Made by a program: the position numbers and the translations under genes | DNA from: Atopsyche davidsoni | Lineage: Eukaryota; Arthropoda; Insecta; Trichoptera; Hydrobiosidae | Reading direction: 5' to 3' | DNA: 64,000 bases | NCBI GenBank assembly: GCA_022113835.1 | Contig: JAILWY010000001.1 | Location: forward strand, 14,810,501-14,874,500 | The notes under the pieces: generated by a model | Told to the model about the DNA's origin: nothing | The model's database searches: none | Seen by the model: the letters and a program-made list of their open reading frames with translations, nothing else | Shown: positions 22,865 through 35,226 of the stretch, piece after piece | Layout: each line of letters starts with the position of its first letter | Position numbering within the stretch: the first letter of the stretch is position 1

Positions 22865-22992
22865 CGGCCGTGAATCACCCGCCCCTCCCACCCTTCCTTC
22901 TGCCCCTCCCGCCCCTCCTACCTCTCCCACCCTCCCACTCCTCCCACTCCTCCCACTCCTCTCACTCTTCCCACCCCTCTCGGCCGCCCCAC
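22865..22992. repeat. long pyrimidine tract (plus strand)
   Basis: About 120 bases almost wholly C and T with a loose CCCACTCCT/CCCGCCCCT periodicity. The minus-strand frame gives Gly/Arg/Ser/Glu-rich nonsense. Such polypurine/polypyrimidine DNA can adopt triplex (H-DNA) structure. A GC-rich CpG-containing stretch (GCGGCCGGCGCCCC) follows near 23033-23050. Confidence 0.85.
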
Positions 22993-23548
22993 TCAGGGTA
23001 ATTAATTTCATTTCTTCAGTGGCGGTTGTCGCCGCGGCCGGCGCCCCTGGCCCGCTATCAAGTCAACGCTTTAAAATTTATTTTTATTTACTTCAGTCTC
23101 AAATCTACTACTAAAGACTCATCAATATTTAAACTGAAATAATTATTCAACACTATTGATATATGTAGTATGTGTAGAATGCCAATTCGTTTTCGTTATG
23201 CATCTCATGATGACCTAGTGTATTTGGTCGAAACTGGTCATGCAAAAAAATATAATAAACTCAAAGTGAAGACAGAATACAAAGTTACTTTTATCATTAT
23301 ATTATAGAATTCCAATACAATATTTGATTGCAGCGAAATATTTTTTGATAACATCACACCTTTTACTTGTGAACGCGGCCGGTTTCAATTATCGGCCCAA
23401 AGATAGGATACATATTGTCAAAAATAAAAAGTACCATAATATTTCCCAATACTAAAAATATTTCTGAAAAATTAAATACACCAATATTGATACAAAATAT
23501 TGTTGTGCTAATTGAATAATCATGACTATGTATGAAATTGAATACATG

Positions 23549-24368
23549 CAGTAATACCCCGCTTTACGCGACCCCGTTATGCGCGGTTTCACTATAACGC
23601 GAATTTAAAATTCGCGTTAAAATGCCTTGCATTACGCGAATTTCTTATTTAAAGAATGTGTACGAACATCATTTTGTCATTGACATCTCTTAACAATTAA
23701 AAACAGCGTTGGGTGTTATGAACGTATTTTACAAGAACGTAAAAAGAAACGCTACCCAAAAGACAATAAATGTATTTTTCAGTAAAAATAACATGTAATA
23801 CTGCATAAAGTGCTCTTAGAATTAAAGTGATTGATTCAAATGATTCGTATTTTTTTGTATTAAGTTGTATGTATGTTTAATCGTAAACCTCGATATACGG
23901 GAATTTCACTGATACTGCTCGGTCACATTTTGCTAAATCGGTTAAAACCTATTTGGAAAACAGTGGATGGGAAGTTCTGTCTCACACCCGCCCAGACCTT
24001 GCCCCTTCCGACTACCACTTGTTTCAATCGATGCAGAATGCCCTTTTTGGAATACGTTTCATTTCTGAACAGGGTATCAAAAATTGGCTTGATTCTTTCT
24101 TGGCTTCAAAAGGCAAACAGTTCTTTTAGGATGGAATCCATAATTTGGCTAGCGATGGACAATACTTTGAATAGAATATATTGTACCAATATTTTATAAT
24201 AAAGCTTCAATTTCACGAAAAAATCCGAAAAAATTAATGCACAAGTCGTATATTTTTTTGTATTAAGTTTTATGTATGTATGTTCAATCGTAAACCCCGA
24301 TTTAAACGAATTTCACTTAACGCGATTTTTTCCGGAACGTAACCCTCGCGTAAAGCGGGGTATTACTG
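23549..24368. mobile_element. pogo/Tigger-like MITE, copy 2, split by mariner sequence
   Basis: Ends are CAGTAATACCCCGCTTTACG at 23549 and GCGGGGTATTACTG at 24355-24368, followed by TA. The middle (about 23915-24245) is a mariner 3' fragment. The MITE segment around GTATTTTTTTGTATTAAG ... GAATTTCAC occurs on both sides of it as a direct repeat of about 70 bases (about 23847-23912 and 24247-24315), too long for a mariner TA duplication. Confidence 0.8.
23915..24245 (+). pseudogene. mariner transposase C-terminal fragment, broken
   Basis: In one frame the DNA reads a mariner-type C-terminus (AKSVKTYLENSGWEVLSH, then PDLAPSDYHLF and SEQGIKNWLDSFLASK) ending at an in-frame TAG. The HHDN catalytic segment is absent, and a small deletion has removed the PPYSPD region. 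The third catalytic Asp (SDY) remains. The 3' untranslated tail matches the copy at 50.8 kb. It lies inside a Tigger-like MITE. It cannot encode an active enzyme. Confidence 0.8.
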
Positions 24369-25984
24369 TATATTATTACACGCTTACATACTGTAAAATG
24401 CATTTTTTTACCATACGAATGTGTTGAAAATAAATATTATTTATATGTAGCTACTTTGCTAGTGCATTCAGGCTTTTCAGTATCAATGCCATAAGTATTG
24501 TAGAATTCGATTTGATTCCGCGGCTCCCGGAGCGAGGCGCATGCGGTGCGATAAGCGAGGCTGACTTCGTCAGACGCTAAGCAGGCCCTTTTAGGTAAAT
24601 TGAAACTTTTATGTATGGAGGTAGTCCGCCACACTCCGTGCCCTCCCTTACTCTCGATCCAGGGACACTCCCTTGTTCTCTGCTGTTATTAATTGTTCCA
24701 GGCTTAGAGCTTTAGTGCCTTTAAAATAGCTTTGAATTGAAAACTTCATTCCTAAGACTCTATTAATAAAGAAAAAAAAAACGGTTTAATGCACTCTGAA
24801 TGCTTAGTTTTTTTTACTTATCAAAATGCATTCTAATCACAGAATAATAATAACATTACAGAGGCATGATTTTCTTTTAAAGAAAATTAAAAAAAAAATC
24901 AATCATCTTGAACATCAACTACATACCACAATACCAAAATATTCACCAATATATCATTTCATAATAAAATTCAAAACAAGTTATCTATAAATGTTTTCTT
25001 GATACGCAGTGATAATACATGAGTAATAATGCAACTGAAAAAACTAAAAATATCAAAAAATTATAACAACTTTTCTGTCTTGAATATCCGAAGTGATCGA
25101 ATATACAAAAAAAAATTAAAACATAAAATTTAATTAACATTTAATTAATATATTTAAAACGAGCAATAGTCTTCATAATATACTGGTTATAAACCTGTCT
25201 GAAACGTAAGTGGATCGCGGTTTTTATTTTTTATTGAAGTAACTTAATACGCAGCGGCCATCATTTTAACTGGCACTTCGTAGGCAGATTAAAAAGCTTT
25301 AAGTTTCAATGCTCCATTTACGCTAAGCGCAGTCACGTGTAAGCTCGGATTAAGTCATCACGCCAGAACCGGTCTTGTATTTTAATATCACTTGAATTAT
25401 TAATACAATTTTAAATAAAAGCGCATAACAGGCGAGAGGTAATCCTCCGCCCGACATGCAGATCCGAAATCAATCTGAGTTTTTTAAGCTATTAATTTAT
25501 TTTTTATGAAATTAGCTTCAAAATATTAGGCTTGTTCTGTTTAGAGTGTTTACGAATTTATCGAATACAATGTTGACTGTAAATTTGACCCTCAGTATCA
25601 AAATAAGATATTTTGTTATTTTAGCGATTAGAGATATAAACACAAAGAACACAGATTTTTCTGTTGTGCTTATTTTGTGTGATTTTATCACTATCACTAA
25701 CACTGTTCAAAAATACGAAAATAACTATATTTTATCAAACGGTGTAGTTAAACAAAGAATAAACCAAAAAAAATAAATAATTAATTAGAGCTTTTTCAAT
25801 ACTATCCAAAAAATATTTTTTTTTTTCTGCTATGCAATATTATTTTTCTAAATTGATTTTGAATTGAATTGTAATATTTTTTTGTCACTTCGTAATGTTA
25901 TTCTCTGGCGATGAGCGCTCCAGGATTATGGGACTAATGTCATGTGTTGAATGGGGAACATTTCAATAATGGCGGCTGTCATCC

Positions 25985-26045
25985 GTCACTCGCTCGCCCG
26001 GGAACTCCGGGGTCGAGGGTTCGAACTCTAGTTCGGTTTTATCAC
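25985..26045 (+). repeat. tRNA-derived SINE-like remnant
   Basis: GGGTCGAGGGTTCGAACTCT then AGTTCGG contains a pol III B-box-like GGTTCGAACTC following an anticodon-arm-like CCCGGGAACTCCGGGG. The tail TAGTTCGG is shared with the copy at 37.5 kb. Neither body nor poly-A tail is clear. Confidence 0.35.
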
Positions 26046-26534
26046 TGACTAATTATGAGTGACATCTGCTTAAGTTTAAAAGGTGCCCTAATGTGGAGTG
26101 GTGGCGGATAAAAAGTCAACCGGCCGATGTATCCCAAACGCCATTAAAATTATTTATTAATTCACAAGAACTTTTAAATTACCATATTTTTAAAAGAAAT
26201 ATATCACCCTTTATTTTTGTACGCAATATTAAGATGTCTGACTTATTCTATATATTTATCCAAATTATTACACGTAGAATAGTCTTATTATAAAATATAC
26301 TAATACATAACAACAAACCCAAACGTATCGATAATATAATAAATGATATTTCTGAGTTCTTATTACCACTTGACTCGATGAATAATAATATATTCTCTTC
26401 TTAATTTTAGATAGTAATAGTAAAACAAATATTATTTTGAATGTAAAAATGTCTAGTATAATATTATAATACTGTCAATTTTAGCGTCATCTTTTTATAT
26501 TAAGTTACTGTAAACTATTTTTTGTGTAATCACG

Positions 26535-26555
26535 GTTCATAGATTGAGAACCACT
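26535..26555 (-). mobile_element. solo hAT-like terminus
   Basis: AGATTGAGAACCACTG read on the other strand is CAGTGGTTCTCAATCT, a common hAT end. No partner end was recognised nearby, so this is only a fragment. Confidence 0.35.
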
Positions 26556-27152
26556 GCGTAGGATTTGTGGTAGTGATTCAATAATACGATATTGCTAGGG
26601 AGGGAAAGTTTTTTTTTGCCTTTTCGTGTGAAACTACCTTACTTTCGAATTACCCCTAAGCAATATTTTATCGCATTAGGTACCAACATTATCCTTTGCT
26701 AATCTTGTACTAACACAATATTTTTATGGCTTTCGGTTATAGTAAACAAATAACATAAAATACGCATTTAAATTTTACGTTGTGTGAACGTGCACGTGAA
26801 ATAATATTTTTAAAAATTTGATTCATTTTTTTAAATTTTATTTATTTAAGCATAAAATAACTATTACACGCCACTGATATTGTGATGCGGGAAAAGTGAG
26901 GTTATTTTTGTAATTTAAAAAGTTTTCAAATATCTATAGAGATACTTGAATCAACTTGTGTGGTGTGAAGTGAAGTAACTCTCAGACAGGTCTCCAGTGG
27001 CGTGCGTGCGGGGACTGCGGCGACCAGGGGCGGCACAACGTATTAAATATTAACCAGCCCCCCCCCCCAGGGGCGCGGGGGCTGCAGGAAGCGGCTAATT
27101 TGTCAGTAGTTGCTATTTTTATTTCAACAGATTATATCCATTCTTTGGCATA

Positions 27153-27739
27153 CAGTAATACCCCGCTTTACGCGAGGGATACGTTCCGGAAAAAATCGCG
27201 TTACGTGAAATTCGCGTATATCGGGGTTTACGATTAAACATACATAATATTTTTGAGTAAAATACTTGAGTGATTTTTCACATGTTCGTTTTTATTTGTG
27301 ACCGGTTTCGCCAACGTTGGCATTATCAAACAGAGTCTAAAACCGGTCACAAATAAAAACGAGCATGTGGAAAATCACTCAAGTATTTTACTCAAAAATA
27401 TTCAAATGGAATTCCACCAAGTACTCTCTGTCAAAAATATTGAATTTCTAAACATACATACATAGTCAAAACTTAATACAAAAAAATACGAATCATTTGA
27501 ATCAATCATTTTAATTTTAAGAACACTTTATGCAGTATTACATGTCATTTTTACTGAAAAATACATGTATTGTCTTTTGGGTAGCGTTTCTTTTACGTTC
27601 TTGTACACTCAACGCTGTTTTTAATTGTTAAGAGAAGTCAATGACTACATTATTTATGTTCATAAACATTCTTAAAATAAGAAATTCGCGTTATAGTGAA
27701 ACCGCGCACAACGAGGTCGCGTAAAGCGGAGTATTACAG
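27153..27739. mobile_element. pogo/Tigger-like MITE, copy 3
   Basis: TIRs CAGTAATACCCCGCTTTACG and CGTAAAGCGGAGTATTACAG are flanked by TA (27151-27152 and 27740-27741). Removing the nested 202-base palindrome and one target duplication leaves a copy comparable in length to that at 22.1 kb. Non-coding. Confidence 0.85.
27247..27448. mobile_element. palindromic MITE copy c, nested in a Tigger-like MITE
   Basis: A 202-base palindrome with arms AATATTTTTGAGTAAAATAC and GTATTTTACTCAAAAATATT around TGTGACCGGTTTCGCCAACG; the second side extends to GTCAAAAATATTGAATTTC. It interrupts a Tigger-like MITE and is flanked by a direct repeat TAAACATACATA (27235-27246 and 27449-27460). The uninterrupted sequence exists at about 22.21 kb. 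A duplication of 11-12 bases is longest-range Mutator-like, so a MULE affiliation is possible but not certain. Confidence 0.8.
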
Positions 27740-27741
27740 TA

Positions 27742-30700
27742 TTTGATTAATATAACATAATTCTCTGGTTTGCATCTTCTTAACACCAGTGTAAAAAAAA
27801 TTCATACCTTGGACGCATACAAGTAAAAAATTGTATACGCTCGCAGTCGAATCTATGCATAATTAAAAATAAACAAACTAATACTGTGTACGTACAAATA
27901 TTTTTAAATGCACATATTGTATGTTGACATTGCAATATAAATACTCTGGGACGGCTCGGTGGGGCTCGCGGTCTGGTCCGCAGACACCTCCGGATGGTCC
28001 GACACCAGCTGAGTCAACACCAAGTCGGGACGAGCCTCTCGAGGACTCGAGAGGTGCTGATGCATGCGAGCTGGAGTCTCCGAACAGGTCTCATGCAATC
28101 ACGATGTATAGTTTATACAAACAATCGCATACGGACAGCAATTTCATTTCCAAGTACCGCCTTGTTATTTTTAATGATTCCGTGTTACGTCATTTATAAG
28201 GGAGGAGCAAACTCTTTGAAGCAATTAAACGTGTTAGACTCAACAAAACTGCATGTGTGGTGTTATCCAAACTGTGGTGCATGCACACGTTGACGGCTCG
28301 CAGCCTTGCATACACTTAAGCAGGTTTTTTTTTATTAAGAATCTTTTCAACACTTGAGATCTCTGTTCGAGTCTATCGATGAAAGCAACTTTCTGAAGTG
28401 TTTGTAGAGCTGCGTAAATATTTGCATTATTATCAAATTTTTAAATTTCATTAAACACTGTTGAAGTAATCATTTTTTTTTTATTTAATCACTCATGTAT
28501 TCAATGTCATAATATTTATAATTTAGCTTAAAAATAATATTTTTTATGAATGTTCGAATGTGGAGGGGCCTTTATTCTCTAACGGTTTTAGATTTTATTT
28601 CACACATATTAGTGTTTCGTGATATTTGAAGAGATAAGCAAATGAATAATTGTACTTCACGAGTGTTTCAGTGTCGTTTCATGTTTCAGTAATCGCTAGT
28701 GTGTATTATATTTTATGGGAGTATCCGTTAGGCGTTGGCACTGAAGGCATTTGCTTACAATACGAAAGTAACGATGACAATTATATTTGAGAATTGAATT
28801 TTCAAATCGCCCATAGTAAATATATACATACATGAAATAAGTTAGCGTAAATATAGCGATAATGTTTGCAAGTATATTGATATGTCCGGGCATACAAAAC
28901 TTGGCTAGCTTTGATTCAAGTTTACGGTTTAACAATTACCACAGATAATTCTTGTTTAACAACGAGCAGCATTTAATTGCTGGAACATAAATCACGAAAC
29001 AAGTAATACGGGACGGCCATTATCACTACAAGTTCTGAATTCATACATCGGACGGACTAATTACCAAACTTTGCTGGGCTCGTGTAGCGCTTCAGTGTCG
29101 GGGGTGCAGCATCCCTAACCGTTCACCCCCGCAGGTGATATCCATTCGGGGAATATAACTCAAACTCCACAGTGATTCAATGGCCGATAGCCGGAGCTCA
29201 CCAACGATATGATATTCATTTATTTCTACCATAACGGGTATGAAATTTTGAAGCTTTTGTTATGTCGTTCATACTAAAATAAACATATAAGCATATTGAA
29301 TACCTGATTTGAATATAACTCTTATATAAAATCGGAATAAATATTTATACGACAATCTTTGAACAAACTTGTCGTTTCGACGAACAAAAATATTATTGAG
29401 TATGATTTCAAATTATCGCATAAATGATTAAGTGCTTTAAATATTATCAGTCAAAGACTTAAACACTTCTTTTGCTTTAATTACGCTTGAAAAAATTCTT
29501 GCCTTGTCCTTTTCAACAAACTGCAATATCTCGATTTACCACCAAAGCTCCTTCACATAAATGTTCGAAAATATCAAGTTATGACAGGATTAAACAGGGA
29601 CAGGCTTTAGTGGGCTTCTCGCCCCAGAAGGGCCTCGATGAATGGGGGTTCCTTATAAGCCTACGAACATAGTTGGTGCATTATTCAATTTGTTTCTCAT
29701 TCGATGTACTGTGGGCTTACTGCTTTGTATCTTTAAATGTTCTATGTTTACAATACTACGTGATTTTTATGAAAACAATAATCGCGACGTGTACAAATAA
29801 TTTCATAATAAACTTGTTAGCATGGGGAATCGTGATGTTACTATGAATAATATGAATGTAGTGTGCATTGCACTTAACTCCTTGTACGAAACGCTAACAA
29901 TAAACAGCAGACTAGTTTAAAATAACTTTGGATTCTGTAATTTTCTTGCAAGTAACATACTTCAGAGTCGTTCCACTCAATAGCACATACAAACTGCAAA
30001 GAATTTTAACTGTTGTTTGCTAAGATAAACGTTACCTAGGGCGTAAACAGAGTAATGTTATGAGTGTTTTAAACAAATTAATTTATTTGTGATTTGTAAC
30101 AATCCTTTTTACCATTGTTTTCCTGTGAATATCTCCATCTACACGTCGATGTTATATCGAAATATTTTTACTTTCCTGGCACACAGGTCTGATTCCGAAC
30201 AGCGGCCAGCTCATACAACAATATCGGGGCTCTCCGGCGTTTTCTCGACGGGTGCAAGCAGCATTGCACTATTGTTGAAACACAAATCCCTGCAAGGCCA
30301 GAGAGAATAAATAATACTCCCCGGAAGGCGTCCCGGGCATAAATAACGCGACAATAAGTCAACAGCCGTCAGCGCCGCTCCCGGGGCGGAGTGACGAAGC
30401 CAAGGAATGCCATACACTTCCTTTTATATTTCATTTTGGAATTCGGATCGTAATTTCACCCAGGCTTTACACATTTCAACTAACATAAAATATACTGTAA
30501 CTTGCTGTTAAAACATAAACTTTCAACGTGTGCTTTGAAAAAATGCGAAATAAAGCCCTTTGCACAGTTTGCGACCGGTATGCAATCAGTCAATCAGTTC
30601 GGGTGTTTTTTTTTATGGTGTTTTAGAAAACAATGCAAACTAGTATGGAGAAAGCTTTAAACTCTTATTTACTACAGTGATAACACAAAAAAAAACATAC

Positions 30701-30967
30701 AAAATAGACAGAACTGGCCTATCGAAAAAATATTTAATATATTGTTATAGTTAGTCCCTCCCTGCTCTCCCCGTTCTGTTTCATGTGGATGGCTGCCAAT
30801 TTGTGCACTAAGCGTGTGTAAAGGATCGGTAATGGAGTAGTGGACTTGGAATGATAGTGAAGGGATGTGTACCTTGTCGAGGTGGGAGGGTTTGTGCTAT
30901 TTTTTCTGTAAGTTGCTGCAAAAGGAGTATCAGATCTAAACGCCAGAGCTTTGTAATGAAAGGATTA
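27742..30967. other. non-coding with candidate control islands
   Basis: 27930-28110 and 30170-30430 are the two clearest GC-richer single-copy islands. The former is open on both strands (Pro/Ser/Glu-rich frames) but lacks convincing splice sites. 29020-29230 is milder. Otherwise AT-rich. Confidence 0.45.
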
Positions 30968-31110
30968 TATAATAATGCTATTGGGCAGCAGCAATACGCA
31001 GACTTTCCAATATAAAACTAAGGACCCACTACACTATTTTTTCCTTAAAAAACAATAAATGTATATGCTTAGTGAAATGGTCGCCAACCCTCTATGATGA
31101 AGGAATGATG
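30968..31110 (+). repeat. dispersed repeat R, copy 2 (empty site)
   Basis: Matches 9676-9772 joined to 10062-10150: TATAATAATGCTATTGGGCA, GCAATACGCAGAC, AAGGACCCACTACACTATTT and AATGGTCGCCAACCCT. It lacks the 281-base insertion and so documents the pre-insertion state. Confidence 0.7.
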
Positions 31111-34100
31111 AGATAGTATTACTCCATATTTAAACAAATTTGTATTGATTACTTTCAATGACATTCAAAATAATAATTTAATATTATGATTGTTGTATAT
31201 TTAATTTTATACAGTTGATTTTAGGTCCGCTGCAAAGAGCACAGTTAACATTCGAATTAATGAGAGACACTTGAAAGATCTTATTAATTATGGCCTAAAT
31301 GGCGGCGACTCGAGGTGTTCGCTTCGGGACACATGTGGGACGTCGAGCTTCGCTCCCAATAAAGGATGTCTAGATAAAAAGCGCTAATTGCACTCCACTT
31401 GTCTGCCGCACCATCTGCCAGCGCAGGCTCGCCAAGCATTCCGTCTCGGGGGACTGCATGCAGACGACAAGCTTTAAAGTCATTTCCTACGAAAGATTAA
31501 ACGTCTATGATGATAGATCAAGACAAATCACTCGTGTGATGCGATGGGTTTTTTAATCGAGAGTTATCCGACACGATTCCCATGCGGACAGCCGAATCCC
31601 AAACTGATGTAAATAAACTCAGTTTTTGTTTTAGTTTAATTAAATACTATTTGTGCTATAACTGCTTGTGTTGACAATCGAAATTTTTTTTATTTTTTAA
31701 TATTCAATAAATCCTCATTTTTACTCGTATAAGTTTATATTTTTATACACCTTCGTGGCTATCGCGGTTTCAATATCAACCACAATGAATCTGTTCCTCC
31801 ATTTTTATTAAATCTGATACAACACCTGACCGCCATAGCCATAGCCTTATTTTTTGGTTATTATTTAAAAATATTTTCCGTCGTTACATAAAACAGTTTC
31901 TATTTATAAATTAATTAAGTACTCATATTTTTATTAAATTAAAAAAACCATAATAATTGAAAAATTTTTATTATCATCTAGCAATTAAAACCCAGCAGTT
32001 CGTAAATTTTTATTTAAAAAAATAACTTTAGATTTTGCCAATACTCTTTTTTGCTATTGCATATTAATATTCCAGTAAAAATCACAGCCTAATAGTTATG
32101 TTACAAGCTTAGAATAACCCTGTATGTCTGCACTCTGTCTCATTAAATATTTCAACGATGTGTGTTCGTAGGTTTTAGCAGCTGTTTTTATTTGAATTGT
32201 TTTGTTTTTAGCTGATATTCTGCGTTTATATTTAAAGTTACTGGCTTTAAAAGCAAGGATCTCTCGTGTTATTGAAAAGGCAAAAACTTCAAATGTAAAC
32301 GCAGCATATTACCCAAGAACAAAGAAATCAAGAAAACAACGACCCCCAAAACCTACGAACACATATGTACTCTGTCTTTGTAATATATGAGTGATTAAAT
32401 ATTTTAGTTATACGTATATTTTATAAGCAGTATAGTACGAAGAATTTGATCTAAATCCACTGCGTCGCAGGTTTGGTAGCAGCTAATACCGGCTCGCGTC
32501 TGCTTCGTTGTTTTTTTCTCAGAAGCCCCGCAGCGACGACGTCTTTACGGGGGCTCGAGGCGCAAAAACCATTCAGAATTATGAAATATTAAAAGCACAA
32601 CATCCTGTGTTTTTGTTTCAAATGTGCTTATTGGTTTTTATCACCACACGGCGAGCAAGCGCGCTGACAACACTCAGTTGCAGATTAAAGCGAAGGGAAG
32701 CGAGAGATTATGACAGCTCACTCTGGTGATAGTGAGATTTTTTGTACACATTTTTAACGCAGAGATTAATTTTTTTTTTTTTTAATATTAATAATCTTTC
32801 CGGCTTAATGTTTGTTGAATAACTATTACATATTAACATATTTTCAAGCTCTATATTCTTATAGACTTAGAAAATATAAATTGAATAAAATTATATATGT
32901 ATTTGAATATTAACAGTCACCGACCCCTAAACAGTCTGAACGCGCCCCGTAAATGATTCTGAACCTAGTATAACCTCCCTGGAAGGCTTCAGCGCCCACT
33001 TATGGGGGAAGGGGAGACCGCCCACTTTGGGATACTATGAATCATATTAACGCCCCGTTTCTGAAAGCTGACCAAAATTTTAAAGAATTTAACTAGCTGT
33101 CGAATACGTCACAAGGGTTCTATGATATTGTAGTATTGATGGCAAATATTATTAGAATTAACAACGTATAATATCAATGTTAAAGTGCTTTGTGCAACCT
33201 GACAGTTTGTTTTCTGGATTAGGCTTAGTAAACAGATATTGATTTTTATAATCTTAGAATAGACTAATTATACTGTTTTCACTTTTACATGTGTGTATTA
33301 ATGATATGTATTCAATAACAAAGTTAGTAATATAATATTTGTTTTGTTTTGCTCTGTTCATACTTATTATGTGGAAAAGACTAAAAATAAAATAACAGCG
33401 GCACGCCATGGTAAGAACAAGCTATAAAAATAATATTAGCTGATAATATCGATGCTGGAAAGAGGAATTGACTTTTCCACTTCAAAGTAGATTTAGACAA
33501 CAAAATAATTACTTAACTTACTATAATTTAAACTATATAATATAAAAAAAGGTAAATCTACAAAGAATCTCCAAAATGGTATAGTCAATCTTCACCATAA
33601 AAATAAATAACATACAAACTTAGTTATAACTAAGGGGTTTTTGGGTTAAAAACTACATGATTACGCTCACTCGGAGAGGTACGCTGAAAATCGTATATGT
33701 AGTTAAATTCATCTAAATTTTTTTTCGATCGACAGTAAAAATACTGAAACGAGACCGAAATAGACTGTTACTTATTTTTTTAAAAATATCATTAAATAAA
33801 AAAAAGCACTGCATCCTTCCGGGCGCTTACGCGTGACATAAATTACACAAAACGTAACATGAAATCCAAATCATAACTCAGATAGCATTTCGCGTGCGCC
33901 CTCTATCTGTATTTAATTATCATTTTTTAATTAATTTAAAGGGCCACTTCTCGGGGGGGGCTGATTAACCGGCCCGCCGCCACTGTTTTATGTCATTATT
34001 TTTCGTGTACCGTCGCTTCGTATTTTTCATTTAAAATTTCGCCGTTATCACTCACAGTCACGCTAGCGTTCAAGTACCGAGATTTATGCCGGGGACTTTA

Positions 34101-34435
34101 ATGTCCGCCGCATGACAATCGCGGCTTATTTCACGCGTCGACTTCGGTATTTTTTTTTGTTCGCACGATTTGTTTTAAAGCCCTCGGACGAATTAAAATG
34201 TTTATATTCACGTCGTGCCCCGCGCGCAACAACTGCACTTCATTCTAACCATGCATTGGAAGCAAGTCGCTTCCAGTGTTAAGGTTAAAGCCGTCTACAC
34301 ACGCCGCCGCACAACTTGCAACCGATTTGAAATTAGCCAATAATTTTTTTTAGTTTATATGCTAACTTTTTAATTGCCCATCGGCGTGTGCAAAATGCTT
34401 TATTTTTCACAAAAAGAGTATACGTATGTTTATTT
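31111..34435. other. non-coding stretch
   Basis: 31290-31480, 32460-32720 and 33930-34220 are GC-richer and single-copy; 33945-33990 ends in CCGCCGCCACTG, a motif also at 45.57 kb. No coding evidence. Confidence 0.45.
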
Positions 34436-34842
34436 TTTGGATTGGGCGTCAATCAGATGCGTATTTATTACCCATTACGGGTTTATTATATTATTACTAA
34501 TATGATTAGGCACATTAGACATACGTTTATGATGATGGTACGCGTCTTGGCTAAATTGATAGATTTTAAAAATAATATCCAGGTGGGACTAAAATCGCTT
34601 CACTTGTTACTTTGTTCAAAAAGTCCAGTGCTTGCAACATGGCCTGGTCACATTGGTTCATATGTAGAGTATGATTGTTAAAAATTCTCGATTAATGGAT
34701 GTGATTCGTTAGTACAATGGTTAGTACACCGGCCATGTAAGCCAGGGGTTCAAATCCCACACAAATCACGATGACATTTTTCTGAGAGTTTCTTTCAATC
34801 ATCTTCTATGTATGAACTAATGTGCCTAATCATATTAGTAAG
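34436..34842 (+). mobile_element. tRNA-like fold-back element, copy 6 (longest copy)
   Basis: Order: GGATTGGGCGTCAATCAGAT, GTATTTATTACCCATTACGG, the arm TTACTAATATGATTAGGCAC, a spacer of about 190 bases shared in reverse with 10.7-11.1 kb, the tRNA-like module (34701-34769), then the tail and inverted arm ending in AATGTGCCTAATCATATTAG. The module keeps GTGATTCGT/ACAAATCAC, a palindromic D-stem GTAC/GTAC, anticodon loop CATGTAA and B-box GGTTCAAATCC. A Tigger-like MITE follows almost directly at 34852. Confidence 0.8.
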
Positions 34843-34851
34843 AGTATACAT

Positions 34852-35226
34852 TTACGCGACCCCGTTAGCGCGGTTTCACTAAAACGCGAATTTCGAATTT
34901 CGCGTTAAAATGCCTCGCATTACGCAAATTTCTAATTTTAAGAATGTGTATGAACATAATGTAGTCATTGACTTATCTTAACAATTAAAAACAGCGTTGG
35001 GTGTTATGAACGTATTTTACAAGAACGTAAAAGAAACGTTACCCAAAAGGCAATAGATGTATTTTTCAGTAAAAATAACATGTAATACTGTATAAAGTGT
35101 TCTTAGAATTAAAGTGATTGATTCAAATGATTCGTATTAAGTTTTGACTATGTATGTATGTTTAATAGAAATCCCCGATATACGCGAATTTCACATAGCG
35201 CGATTTTTTCCGGAACGTATCCCTCG
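34852..35226. mobile_element. pogo/Tigger-like MITE, copy 4 (ends eroded)
   Basis: Starts TTTACGCGACCCCGTTAGCG and ends GATTTTTTCCGGAACGTATC then CCTCGC. It is colinear with the 23.5 kb copy but lacks the terminal CAGTAATACC at both ends. It abuts the tRNA-like element ending at 34842, suggesting insertion or recombination at that junction. Confidence 0.75.

Larger units (their letters stand above)
24371..27150. other. non-coding stretch
   Basis: AT-rich; GC-richer patches at 24500-24670 and 25915-26040. 26998-27090 has CAGTGGCGTGCG followed by a C-run and G-rich inverse, possibly a worn transposon end. No exon recognised. Confidence 0.45.

Noticed and set aside
22697..23011. 104-codon Gly/Arg/Ser-rich frame on the minus strand
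   Set aside because: Composition is dictated by the polypyrimidine tract.
28340..28385. CTCTGTTCGAGTCTATCGA, B-box-like
   Set aside because: No A-box, stem or related copy nearby; too weak to call a SINE.
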